Source: Stenopsyche tienmushanensis (Eukaryota > Arthropoda > Insecta > Trichoptera > Stenopsychidae). From it: a stretch of 64,000 nucleotides of DNA. This document shows positions 45,525 through 57,510 of the stretch, piece after piece (within the stretch, counting starts at the first letter, position 1; each line of letters starts with the position of its first letter). The translations under genes and the position numbers were made by a program. The notes under the pieces are model-generated. The model saw only the letters and a program-made list of their open reading frames with translations, had not been told where the DNA came from and searched no databases. The stretch is from contig WACJ01000095.1 in the NCBI GenBank assembly GCA_008973525.1, forward strand, positions 62,001 to 126,000, in the 5' to 3' direction.

Positions 45525-48500
45525 TTATCTTCCATGCTTTGCCAGTATAAAGATATAAATATTTGAAAATATTGATATTATTGTCCAAAGTTTCCATTTG
45601 TAAGGTCTACTTGAAGAGCTGACTCCCGGTGTATTTCTATCAAGGTTAGTACCAGGATCCACAACATGAATTTTCCAACCCAAATTGTTGTGCGAATAAC
45701 ACTAAAATCAAATCGAATTAAATTTCAGTTCAGATTTATAAAAAAAACGAAAACGCGTATAGTTTTTACTGTACATATCTTACCTGGTAATATAATAATT
45801 CAGGTGTTTCAAGAGCCACGGTCCAGTTTAATATTCCGGATTCACCCGGTTCACAATCAAGATGTAATGTTTTAGTATAGGCTTCGAATGTTTCAGATTC
45901 TCCGGATTTATCAATCGTCTTATGTCTCCATTCACAATAGCGTCCAGCTAAAAATAGTATATTTATAATATAGGCTCTTTAAATAAAGACGCTCAATTTT
46001 TAAACATAAATTAAACAAGTTGTGTGTGAGATATCCACTAATTTTTATATGCGGAAGATTTCTCAAACAGACCATTGATTTTTTAATGTTTTTGATATTA
46101 TTTGAATGATGAATAGTAAAAACACTTACTCGCAGTAGGAATTGGATAACCCTCAGAATCATACGATACTCCGGCAAACACGCGCTGTTTCTTTTGCTCA
46201 ATTTCAGATTTCTGTCCAAAGCCTCCTTCGGCAGAGTCGCAAATATAAAAAGGATGGAATCTAAAACCAAATATTATATTTTAATACCTTCAAGCATACA
46301 ACGATGCAACAAAGAATTTGATTTGTTTTAATGCCCAAAAATCATACTTGGCAGGATTTGTCCTATCTTCACCGCCCTCAATGATGAATTGATACGTTTG
46401 ACCTCTTTCCACATATATTTCTGGGATTAATAAATCGTTGATATACCAAGCGATACCCCAAGATGGATGTCCTGATTGTAAATATGAAAGCATTTATTAA
46501 ATATGTCGTTAATAATATCAAGTTATATTCAAATGCGATGATATGATACCTGTAATCGGAGTATAACCCCGTTGACCACCTGTAGGTCCCAATCGTACAG
46601 TAAATACCGTCTCCCCAGATATAATTCGAGTTGGCCACGGCTTTACACCGCCGATTGAAGTTCCTACCAGACCTTCGCATGAGTTATCGTCCTATAAATA
46701 TGCATGTTATAAGACATTATTATCAAATAAAATGTATAATATGCAGTGTAAAATAAAATAGACAGATTTACCTTTAAACTGAAATCTATTCTAACGTCAT
46801 CCGTTGTTTTATCGGTAATGGAATGTGCATTGGCTTCTTGTCTGCTATTCAAAGGTCCAAAAGCAGCAATCATCGACACTTCTCCAGTCTTCGGGATCGG
46901 TTTATCTCTACCGCTTTCTTTAGCAGCTAAGAAACGCCGATAAATAACTGTTGTAATTCCGTCTTTCCTCGATCCGGAGACTGAAAATATGAGTAAATAA
47001 TTTATTTTGCATAGATATATATTTTTTTAAATACGGTTTAATGCTGGTGTCATACTTAGTTTGACATCGTTGCTGCCGCTGATTCTTGTATCGGGGCATA
47101 CACCAGCTTTACCATCACATTGTGCGGCATGCGTTACTGTATAGTCGATTGCGAATGGAGTATTTGTGGAATCGTTCCAAAATGCTACTACTATATCTGC
47201 GCCGATCATTGCAGGTCTACCCTGAGCACCGGAGACTCCAAAGCTCATATATTGATCGGCTCTTATGCGTGCAGATAATTCTATTTCGACTTGATCTCCC
47301 TATAATATTAAAATATTGTTATACAACTGTAATATATACATATGTATATTTTAGAATGATGTTTTACCAATATTTCCCAACGAACTTGCATCCTTCGGTC
47401 TAATAGTTCCCTGCAACTTGTCTTAGTTGATATGCTTGTTGGTTTTGCTGTTGAACTTGTCTGAAATAGAATTAAATGTCATAAATTACATTGAACACAT
47501 TAATTAGAAGTATAAATGAATTCATTTATATTTTTAAAAATATATAAATCTTACTGGATTATACCACCACGGAGGCTGATTCATACAATGATCAGACATG
47601 GAAATAAAATTACATGGTAAACGTTGTATAAATACTTAATTTTGATTTGATTTGTAGATAATGGAAATACTATTTAATGTAATGATTGCTATAATATATA
47701 TGTGCAAAATCAAAATTATGGTATTCAGATTCAATTAAAAATACTGAATAAACAATGAATAAATACAATAAATAAATAGGTACCGTAATTTTTGTTTGTC
47801 CCAGTGCTGGAGGAACATCCAGATCTTTCGGTATATTCACATGGCCAAAATTATGCCTGTACTGGACACACCAAACGCCCAACCAGTCAATATCGTGGGC
47901 CGTCAAATTGCCCGGTAGTTGAAGCTCGATGTCTTCTCCTTGATATCCTCGCAATGGATCCAGAGATCCGACTTCATTGGGTACCTTTGGAAATGTTCGA
48001 AATTAAAACCCTATTTCTGAGTCTATCGATCTAAACCGTGTGTAGATTTAAGTTGTTTAATTTACCTTAATACCATACGCATTGGGTTCGGATCCAGTAC
48101 CGACCCAGAAGTAAGCATCTGGTGCAGCTCCGTCATAGTGTAAATTGGGAATATAAAATGTCCGTGCGTCGAGGACGCTTACGTTTCCGGAACGCAATCC
48201 ATGAGCTAATCGTCGAAGCTCCGGTAAAACACGAGCTCGTGGCGTTTCCAATCCCGGCGGAATGAACACTTCGCCAAAGTCCACCTGGATTATGGAAAAT
48301 ACGTATTGCTTATTTATAAATAATGTTCAACCTTATTAAAAACAAGGGGAAATAATCTAATAACATTGTTATATAAAATTATTCGAATGATTTTAAATTT
48401 GATTTTTTCCCACTTCAAATGTTCAATTCAGCCCCGGTTTCATATAAAATATGTGCAATTTAAAACGGATAAGCTTGCAGTTTTGAATGGGAGAGAGAAA

Positions 48501-51500
48501 TGCACACGTCTTGAAGTTTGCCCTCAACTTTCAATATATATTCTTTTATAAGATATTTTAATAAAATCCGCATGCTGGCATAAGAAATAAATTCAATTGG
48601 AATATTACTATATAGTAGAAATTGTTGAAAGTTGATATATATTTATCGTAACTTTTTTGTCAAAATAATAGTTTATAAACCTGGTTAATAATCGAAAAAT
48701 AATTACTATTTATAAATAGATCGGAGTATTGAGCGTGAATCGGCTTCTTCGAAATAATCCGGTGTTAAATTTGATATTAACTAGCGATTTGACATTCAAA
48801 TCGTTTGATTGTTGACATTCGTTCATGTCATAAACAAAAATTTATCGAGCATAAATAAATTAGAAGAAAACGGTCAGCGCTTTCGTGATGGTCCTGTAGA
48901 CGCATGAAATAAGCAAAATAGAGATGTACGTGTGCGCAGATCGCAAATAGTAAATCGCAAATTGCAAATCGCGCTCGGTACGCAATAGACGGGTCGGTTC
49001 GTATAGATGTAGAAAGAAAACAAGTATGTAAATAGAGTATGTAGATGTATAGAAGGAAGAGCGAAGAGAACAGAAGGAAGGTGTTGCGGCGGCGGGCGCA
49101 GGCGCAGGCGCGCTCCCGAAATCGATTCCGGACGGGCGGGGCGAACAGTATAAGGAATATAATTTATCTACCACCTTTTGTAGAGCGTGAAACGCCACCC
49201 TCAATGCTCAATGCTCATTGTGCGAAATGCCCGCCGTAACGATACCACATTCTCAAAAATCACGGGCCGCTATCATATTTGAAATTCATGCTGACCGCTC
49301 CACTATCAATCTATATTCGAAATTGAGCAGCCAACTTCGCAAGGGGCCGAATCTATCTCACATTCGAATGAATATTACAAATATTTTTAAAAAATGACAT
49401 TTCTCATTTATGGTCGGAAAAAAAGTTGTTTCGATCAAGTATTGCGTTTATAAGCTCAATTGTCAAAGCGAGAAAATATTCGATTTTACAATAACGCTTT
49501 CCACAATTCTGATTATTTATATAGTAACAATCGCAAATGTATTTAAACAAGACAATAAATATTACAAAATAATAACCTATCTTTCATAAGCGACATATTT
49601 TAAGACTTTTTCTAATAGCGCCAAAAAATTCATGCATGTGAATCTTGGAAATCGTCTTAACAATCGTTGAAAAATAATTCAATTTAAAGACAAAAAAATA
49701 TGTTGAAGCATTCGAAATGCAAGAAAATATGCATATCAATTGATGACGTGAAAAACTTCACATAACCCCAAAATTTAAAAAAATTCAATCTGACGAATAA
49801 AAATATGACCCTAATGCAATAATTTACGATCATATCCTGTTAGTTGATAAATTAAAACAAAAAACATTTATGTTATAAATGTTCAATAAACATGTATAAT
49901 ATTTTTAATAGTCAAAGTATTATCCTCATTTTGCGATCGATATTATAAATCGACATGATATTCAAATGGAAATATCGATACGCCTCAAAATATTTTCCCT
50001 TTTATTTCCGGAGGCCTTTGTTCGTGTTACATATTACAATACGAAAAAATGATGCTCCAACTGACGCAATATGTAATATGAAAAATATACATGTAACAGT
50101 TTGTAGCCAATTTTATGTAAAACGGGGTTAATTTATACCAAAAGGTTTCATTCGGTATCTATTGTTATGCAATTTTCCTCCGCTGTTTGTCGAGTACTTA
50201 TCTTTTGAATGTCGCCGTGGAAAAAGGATTCTTTTTAGGATGATATTTTCGCTTCCTCTCTTGTAACGCCGTTATACTTCAGAACGTTCACGACTGGAGC
50301 ATTGTTGCAATACGGGAGGAATGATTAAATTGGAAATTCGCTCTTAAACATTCGAAAGAGGTGCTTTTATTGGCTTTAAAATTAGCCCTATTAATCAGGG
50401 GCGTATTTTTGGAGCGTAGCTTTTTACATCTATTTAATGACCGATTCGGATGGATAGGATAAGATATCGGGATCCAGCTCGACAGTTTGTATTGATGGTT
50501 TATTTTATGGCTACTCGAGCTTTTTTGAATTACCGTAAATCTTCGACACCAGACGCTGAGCCATCTTATGTCCCGAAGACGTCTTCCGTGCGGGAGCCTC
50601 AGAATTACATCTGTTCCGTTGTGGGCGCGAAGAACTGGAGGCTCTCTAAATAAATGATTAAAAAAATTAATAATATTATATACAAGGTAATTGTGTAAAT
50701 ATTGGAAATAAGAGGATAACTATTGGATCATTATATTATAATAATATTTCGAGTATTTTGCCGTGCCAATACATTTAGGAAATCAGAGTAGCTTTTGAGC
50801 GTTGGTCATATATTATTATGTTGTTCAAATAGATCTGCTTTCTTTATAGATCGTTATAACTAGTTAATTATCATTGATGTATCCGTAGTAACGCTACTTT
50901 CCGCTTCATCAGGCATTACACTGCATATTTGAAAGGCTACTTTAGGCAGCTAAGCTAATGAATTTCCAATGGAGCAAGATCAGAATTTTTGCAGAGTGTC
51001 ATTCTGTTCTTGCACTTGGGTGACACTTGGCATAATCTGGATGAGCCGAAGCGGGAACTCTTATTGGGAGGCTTCCCAACCCAAAAAATACGATATTTTA
51101 TAATGAGAGATCTTATCGATTTTACCAACACTTGATCATATACAAGGTGCATCCTAAAAGTCATGAAACATATTTTTTATCACATTCCTACTGGTCGCAA
51201 CGTATTTGAACCGCTTGGGTGATATCGAAGGAACCCTTAGCTTTACAGTGCACCAAAGTTCAAGCTGCTGCGAGCATCAGTAGAATCAAGATAACTGATT
51301 TAATGCACCCTTGTTTTGAGACCACGTCATGATACACAATGAGGGTTACTTCCAAACAAGATTGGGCGATAAAATTTCGCAAAAAACTCACGAATTGCTC
51401 AAGCAAGCCTTTGAAGTGCCACAGTGCCGAATGGCACACCTCGATGTCTCCGAAACCGAAGAAGGTCAGGATAAGCAAATCCAAAGGGAAAACAATGTTG

Positions 51501-54500
51501 ATGGTCTTTTTCGACACCAAGGATTACACAAAGAATTTGTATCTCAAAGACAGACAGTGCTCGTGAAGAATACTTTCAAGAATATTATCATATTGTACTG
51601 ATATTGTCGATAACTTTTTTTTAAAAAAATATAAAGGTCTGATCAAAAAATACGGTAAAAGAATTTTTAGAGCCGCAATTGATGATCCATTTCATGTCTT
51701 ATGTCCGATAGTTTGATCCACTGAGACAAACTGTGTCATGTTTGTAGACGTTATGACTAGTTAGTAAGTCTCCATAGTCACTAGAGTGAGATCGTGTTTA
51801 TCGCGTCTGTCGCAGAAGGAAAATCGTGTTTCAGTTTGCACGGAATTAAAGGATCGTCTTCAAGCAGATCCGGACTTCATGGCCGAAATTGTAACTGGAG
51901 ATGAAAGTTAGGTCTATGGCTATGACCCTGAGACGAAGATGTAGAGTTCCCAATGGAAAATCCCTAACTCCCCTCGCCCTAAAAAGGCACATCAGTCAAA
52001 GTCGAACATCAAGACCATGCTTATTGTTTTTTCTTTCGATAGTGAGGGCATAGTGCGATCCGAGTTCTGTAAGCTCTTGCTCTTGAATTTGTATAAATTC
52101 CGAATTTTACAAAGGCGTAGCGCAACGTTTGCGAAACGATATTCGAAGAAAGAGACCAAGAAAATGGACTAATGGCTTCCTTCTTCATCACGACAATGCG
52201 CGGATAAAATCGAGTTTTCGGCATCCATCTTAGTCACGAAAGAGCAGCTGAATGCCCTTCCAAAAATGTTTCCATTCAACGTTGGAATAAGTGCATCTCT
52301 AGCCAAGGACAGTACTTTAAAGGGGATTCATTCCATTTCTATGCAAACTTCTTACTTTGTTTGTAATAAAATTATTCACCGTATTTTTTTGATCGGATCT
52401 CATATTTCATGACTTTTGGGATACACCTTGTATATTCTGTAGCGTGGACGATTTATTATCCCCACGTAGTAGCGCTGTTAACAGCGACATCTTCCATCTC
52501 TCCTCAAGTGTAATGTGTTATTTTAACAGTGCCATCTCTTGCGGCCCTGCGGAGACATTGTAACTGCATACCGACCAATTGCCGGTTGGGTAGTGACGCA
52601 CAGGAGGCGGAAGTTGGGAGAATCGTCGGTTAGCCTTGGCTGCGGGAGGTCGTCCCTCCTGCAGCCAGATCTCTCTTTCGTATGGAATAAATAGTTATTT
52701 AAAGAAGAGAGTCTTTCTATTCGACGCCCGTCTATTTCGATAGAAGAACGGACCCGTGCGCTAGCGCGGCCATCCCGACGAGCTCGTAAGGGCGGGAAGT
52801 CGCCCGGGGACTTTACCCCCGAGAGCGCCCCCGCCTCAACGTTACAATAATATAAATATCGTCTTATTTACTATTAAAAAACATTTAAATGTGTAATTGA
52901 ACACACAGACATACATTGGATTTCATTGGTGTAATTCAATACAGACTTTTTAATATTTATGAATGTTAGATTCGAAGACCGAAAGATTATAATGAAATAA
53001 TTTCGCCTTTGGAGACAAAGGCGTTAAATACTTCCTAATCCCTAACAATGCAATAAGATCTAATATATAAGGGCATTCGATTACATTTGTTGGGGTTCTA
53101 AGTTAATAAAAAGCTCAGTTTCATTTCCCTCCTGAATAAAATTTGCATTTCAATTCATCCAGTGCCTCTAGTACGACTTCAAAAAGACATAACACTGGAA
53201 ATTAAAATCGCGCGAAATCTTCGCATATAATTTGATAGTGATAGTTGAAAAATAATAAAATAAATTTAACTTCATTATCATGCCCCCTTGGCACTTATTT
53301 ACGACAAAGGTACTTCATTAACATTTAAATTAATCTGTCAACTGCTGCAAAACAATTAAGCCAAAAACGGATAGATGTACAAAATGGCTCCTCTCACTTT
53401 TATAAAACACGAATTAAATACTTTTTTTATTAATAAATGCGATCAATGACATGATATTTTTATGGGCAATAGGCATCAAGCGAGAACGAATCGAGTGGCC
53501 CTTTTCATACCTTCCGATGTAATCCTCGGGGTACGGCATGATGTATCCTTCGGGGGAGGGTCTCGGAGAATTTCCGACCCAAAAGAAGGCATCAGGTCCT
53601 GTTCCATCATAAACGAATCCTTTGATGAAAATGGTACTCTCGTCGACTGCGTAGACTGTACCTCTAATTCCATGCGCGAACTGTATTAATGGCCCTATCA
53701 ATCTGCCATAATAAGGTTGTGGTCTTCGCTCTTTACCTTGTGTATAAGCTGAAAATAAATAAGCGAAATTAATGAAAAATTCAAAGGCCTCCTCGATCGA
53801 TATTATTTTTCCGGACGTCGAAAAATGTAAAGAACCCCGCAACAAAATCATTTTCCATCGCCGAAGAAAAGGAAGGCGCTTTATAAAAGGGCTCCTTTGA
53901 TTATTATTGATAAAGGGATGAATAGGACCTGGAGTTCTTCGGAAGTCCCATCGCAATTTTTGAATTTGCACAACAAAAACTAATCGAAATTCCAATATAT
54001 TAAATAAACAAATTTGAGCCGCATTATTTTTTTTTGCATATATTAAATGTGCAGCATACAATAAATCATCATTTCTATTGTTTGAGCTTCGTTTTTGTGT
54101 GCATGCCTTCAATGGAAACAATGTTAAGAGCGCTGTTATACTCTAAGCATACTACAAATATACTTTTACATGCTAATAGGAAAAAATAATCGATAGAAAT
54201 TATTATATTCCAATATTTTTATTGAGCTTTGACTATATCAAGATGTATACATTTTAACGCTTTGACGTACACGGCCGTCAAATCCCGTCATGCGCATCAG
54301 CAGATAATATGTAATTGCATGTTTCAGCGATGGTTTAACTCCAATTTTACGTTCAGAAATTGCGAAAATCGTTATTCAAGACGTGTACGTCAACCGGTTA
54401 AAAATACACTTAATAAATACAGGGTGCGGCAGAGAAACTACCTTATTTTAAAAATTAATAACACAAACACAATAAGAAATATCGGTATAATTATTTTTTC

Positions 54501-55310
54501 AGACTATAGAGAAATATTTGAAGTTTTTATTTATATTAATATCATTAAGTTGCTTTCCGCTCTGGTTAATGCATTGAGATATTTGAGTTTTGAAGCTTCT
54601 CACCAGGATACGGCAGGGAAACTTCCTTATTTGAAATGAGCTCCTTGAAGCGACAGTCCAAGAACCTTGGCTCTACTGAAGAACAACATTCAAGGTGAAT
54701 AGCACATTCACAACATATCCGTCGATATGCTGAAAAAATTGATGAAAGTGGCGGACATACAAATATTGCATCTAAGATTTTGATGAGTTTAAATTAGCTC
54801 ACCATTCAAAGGGTTAATGATATCATTTTTAAAATATGATAAATAAAAACTTTAAATATCTCTCTATAATATAAAAAAATAATTAAATTGATATTATCTA
54901 TACTGTTTGTGTTATTTATTTAAAAAATAAGGTAGTGTCCCTGCCGCATCCTGCAATAGGATATCAATTTACTAACATGCTAACTGCGGGAAACATATTT
55001 TTATGAATTACGATGTCTTTGCTTTGCTTTTAAGATTTAAAAAATATTTTTATACATTAAATAACATATTCGCTATGTGTAAATAGCATAAAGATATGGC
55101 TTTTTATATAAATATATGTTTTTTTTAAATAAATAAATATATAAAAAATTATAAAGGTTTTGAATGCATGCCTATATTAAACAATAAAAATATTTAATAA
55201 TTAATAATAAGAACAGAAATTAACACAACATTTACTACAAATTTGCAGATAGTACTTACTGTTGATTGGCTTACAACCTCTATGATTGCAATTACTATTC
55301 CATGATAGAC
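45525..55310 (-). CDS. Skeletor: Skeletor-type protein: DM13 x2, DOMON, cupredoxin-like tail (5-prime end missing)
   Basis: Thirteen minus-strand exons fit in phase: 55260-55310, 53511-53748, 50534-50645, 48066-48284, 47784-47984, 47368-47460, 47056-47299, 46772-46980, 46550-46691, 46348-46471, 46130-46260, 45784-45947 and 45525-45701 (700 residues seen). The order is: DM13-1 (YYGRLIGPL, GTVYAVDESTIFIKGF, DAFFWVG, ending WLSVWCRRFTVDFGEV); DM13-2 (LDARTFYIPNLHYDG, DAYFWVG, ending WLGVWCVQYRHNFGHV); DOMON (CRELLDRRMQVRWEI, YMSFGVSG, MIGADIVVAFWND, AQCDG, CPDTRI, FGPLNSRQE); then a cupredoxin-like part (LGPTGGQRGYTPITGHPSWG, YINDLLIPEIYVERG, AKFHPFYICDS, LLYYQCYSHNNLGWKIHV). The conserved DM13 cysteines are present. 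Drosophila Skeletor is linked to a spindle-matrix locus; the domains suggest a secreted or membrane redox protein. The C-terminus is short and hydrophobic (WTIISIFSNIYIFILA). The first exon, with the signal peptide, was not found. Confidence 0.9.
49078..49145. other. GC-rich patch in a Skeletor-like intron
   Basis: About 65 bases rich in GGC/GCG and CpG stand out sharply from the AT-rich surroundings, between the exons at 50534 and 48284. It could be an internal promoter or an enhancer, or a repeat scrap. No TSS motif was assigned. Confidence 0.35.
51143..52430 (+). mobile_element. Outer mariner element, split by another mariner
   Basis: Ends CAAGGTGCATCCTAAAAGTC and inverted CAAGGTGTATCCCAAAAGTC, flanked by TA at 51141-51142 and 52431-52432. 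Its own transposase scrap at 51340-51566 (frame WHTSMSPKPKKVRISKSKGK, TMLMVFFDTK) covers the middle of the catalytic domain. The inner element occupies 51634-52402, leaving only 28 bases of the outer right end. It lies in a Skeletor-like intron. Confidence 0.8.
51634..52402 (+). mobile_element. Inner mariner element
   Basis: Ends AGGTCTGATCAAAAAATACG and inverted AGATCCGATCAAAAAAATACGG, next to TA on both sides. The frames MAEIVTGDES, VYGYDPETKM, SSQWKIPNSPRPKKAHQSKS and TMLIVFSFDSEGIVRSEF (51880-52070) are classic mariner transposase; TGDES keeps the first catalytic aspartate. Stops and a truncated C-terminus make it inactive. It is more complete than the outer element, which fits a later arrival. 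Confidence 0.8.
52438..52846 (+). mobile_element. Solo LTR
   Basis: A 409-base unit runs from TGTAGCGTGGACGA to CTCAACGTTACA, giving TG...CA ends with short inverted repeats (TGTARCGT). It contains a GAATAAATAG poly(A)-like signal and a GC-rich right part. No gag or pol lies beside it, so it is a solo LTR. It starts seven bases beyond the outer mariner. Related sequence, inverted, is at 28395-28556. No clear target duplication is visible (tattc versus ataat). Confidence 0.65.
54420..54953. mobile_element. MITE with long inverted repeats (about 125 bp arms)
   Basis: The left arm starts CAGGGTGCGGCAGAGAAACT and continues through ACCTTATTTTAAAAATTAAT; the right arm inverts this with CAGGATGCGGCAGGGACACT. 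The arms extend to about 54545 and 54830. The spacer has no coding content. It lies in the Skeletor-like intron between 53748 and 55260. Superfamily not assigned. Confidence 0.7.
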
Positions 55311-56499
55311 CTAAACATGAAAATATAAATATTTACATAGTTTTGACGAATTTTTGCTTGAAAAAAAATACACATTTCATTAAGAACTTATTTTTCCATT
55401 TTTAAATCGGTTGTGCAATTTGAATTGCTCGGCAATATGAAGACTATTTTTAAATTGGAATGGGAATTATATGGTTGAAAAACTTCGTCATGTCCAAATA
55501 CATGCTTACTCCCTTTCGTCTTCGGTCTAGCTAAATCTTGGATTTTCAGTTGACAATCTCAATTTGGCTTTGAAGATTGTTCCTGACTCCCGTCGCCTAC
55601 GCAACCACTATCCGGGACGACGTATAAAGCGTTTTACGCAAGGAAAAGGTCAAACGATCAAAATCGAAAGCTGTAAATTGTACGCCCACGAGGACGATAA
55701 AAGCAAAATTACAATGGCAATTTTCATATTAATTGAGTCAATATTCGCATCAAACAGAAGGACAAACCCTTTGAAACAAAAAGGCTCCAAATAATACAAT
55801 TTAAACTTCCTTATTGTTTAATAAACACAATGGAAACAGAGTCGACATCGACCCACCGCAGCAGGTTGTATCATTTTATCGATACCGATCAATTTTGAAC
55901 GTGCAATATCGGTTAGTTTGAACAATATCCTTACTGGGATCCCCTCAGGGTTGCATTCAATGGGGTGATGCCCCCAAATCCCTTCGAAACTCAATATATT
56001 AGAGTCCGGTAAAGCGAGCTGCTGGGTTATTATATTGCATCCTGTTATGGTCGATAAAGCACACACTTGTGATGTCGATAAATATCATAGAATCCGTTGT
56101 GATCCCCAGTCACGCGAATGAATGCGAAAACTCATTTTTTTGCAATAGTTGCTTATAGTAAACAATGGATAGTAAACGAGTAATACGCATACAAGCTATG
56201 AAATGTATGGAATATTTATTACAATATATTTAATATCAGATAATCAAAGATAGCTTACTAAGCTTCGAACAAGAAAATTAATGATTAACAATACCATCAG
56301 ATTTGGAGGATGAAAAAATATATACATTGAAGACCTAGCTGTTAAAATTGAAGCAATTTCTAATATAACTATGCATCAGCCAGTATCTTCTTCTTATTTT
56401 ATCTAAGCGATCTTCATAAGAGATATTCCTATTGATACTTTTTATTTAATATGACCGTTTCTTATTGTCTTCTACACATTTTCATTGTCTTGCCGAATA
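55311..56499. other. Upstream of the known Skeletor-like exons
   Basis: The missing first exon could lie here or beyond. The minus strand is open at 55818-56066 with a donor-like CAGTAAGGA at about 55930, but the peptide (CNIITQQLALPDS, GIWGHHPIECNPEG) resembles no signal peptide or family I know. The plus strand is open at 55564-55794, also unrecognised. Confidence 0.35.
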
Positions 56500-57510
56500 T
56501 CTGATCAATCCAGAGGAGATTGTAACATTCAGTAGCCACTTTAACAAATTTAAATTTGATATGTAAAAACCATTTGAATATATATAACAACAACAACAAC
56601 ATGGGACCCTCTTCTGACCCGAGCTGTGTGTAGATCCCGTTATTCGGGACCATGGAATAAATGAAAAATAATTATATAAATATATATTTTGTATAGGATA
56701 GGGACTTTTGAATTTCACTCGCGGCCTCGAAAAAGGGTGCGAGCCCACTTATTATTACTGGCCACTAGGAAGGGCTTCTACGATCCGGTTTTGCTCCAAA
56801 ACTTTCATAAAAGGCCCTAAAATTAGAGCCACAAGGTTTTCGTGTCCAACCGGTCCGAATTTCGAACCACTGACACATCGAAGGAGCGCCTCGCGACTGG
56901 ATGAAAAATCTTTTTACCGCAAATATTGAAGAGGTAACTTTCCAAGAAGAAGTGCTACAAATTATCATAGATATTATGAAAGAAAATAAACATAATTTTG
57001 ATAGTAGTGGATATGAAAATTCATAGCAACATGCCTCTATTATATCCAGATATCTTTCCCCAGCTCATATCTTGTAGAATCAGGCTTTATTGCTATTAAT
57101 CTTACTATGACCAAACAAAGAAACCATCTGAATATTTCCGAAGGAGGAGACTTTCATTGGTTTCTTAGAAATTTTGAACCAGATATCAATATGTATGCAT
57201 ACAAATATTAATGCTTTTTATGTATTCAAACCATAAATAAAAATATAAATGTAACTATATTCATTGAATTAAGCAGGGCTTCGAACTGGAACTGAATGGA
57301 ACCGATAAAACCGTTATTTTTGTCGGAACGAAAATTGAAACAAAACCGATATAAATGTTTAGAATTGAACCGAAATGAAAAACATAACGGTTCAAAGCCC
57401 TGAAATTAAGTTTTGTAAAACCAATGGGCGGTTAGAAAATTTAACTACTTACAAAGATATAATACAAAAGAGGACGGTAAGAATAAAAAGATTTACTATC
57501 CCTGATCTAA
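56500..57510. mobile_element. hAT-related repeat cluster
   Basis: The stretch at 56920-57160 (TACCGCAAATATTGAAGAGG, TACTATGACCAAACA, CCATCTGAATATTT) matches the inside of the hAT element at 43661-44522. The end at about 57420-57507 (GGGCGG...AATAAAAAGATTTACTATCCCTGATC) resembles its right terminus, so a second copy of the family is likely; the left terminus was not located. At 56770-56905 is a third copy of the short repeat frame seen at 25986 and 32840. A (CAA)n run is at 56586-56601. Confidence 0.5.
57274..57402. mobile_element. hAT MITE, 129 bp
   Basis: Starts CAGGGCTTCGAACTGGAACT and ends with GGTTCAAAGCCCTG, a 13-14 base inverted repeat. The flanking 8-mers gaattaag (57266-57273) and aaattaag (57403-57410) match at seven of eight. 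It is non-coding and nested in the hAT-related cluster. Confidence 0.8.

Noticed and set aside
50450..50653. Plus-strand 67-residue frame
   Set aside because: It is the antisense of the Skeletor-like exon 50534-50645, which fits in phase and completes the first DM13 domain.
53414..54121. A single 235-residue minus-strand frame
   Set aside because: Only 53511-53748 is coding; the rest is intron read-through on both sides, shown by the splice sites and by loss of DM13 similarity.
56844..56905. Possible tRNA-derived SINE because of a GGTTCGAA-like B box
   Set aside because: No matching A box at the right distance, and the same segment in two other copies lacks the B-box match but keeps a protein frame.
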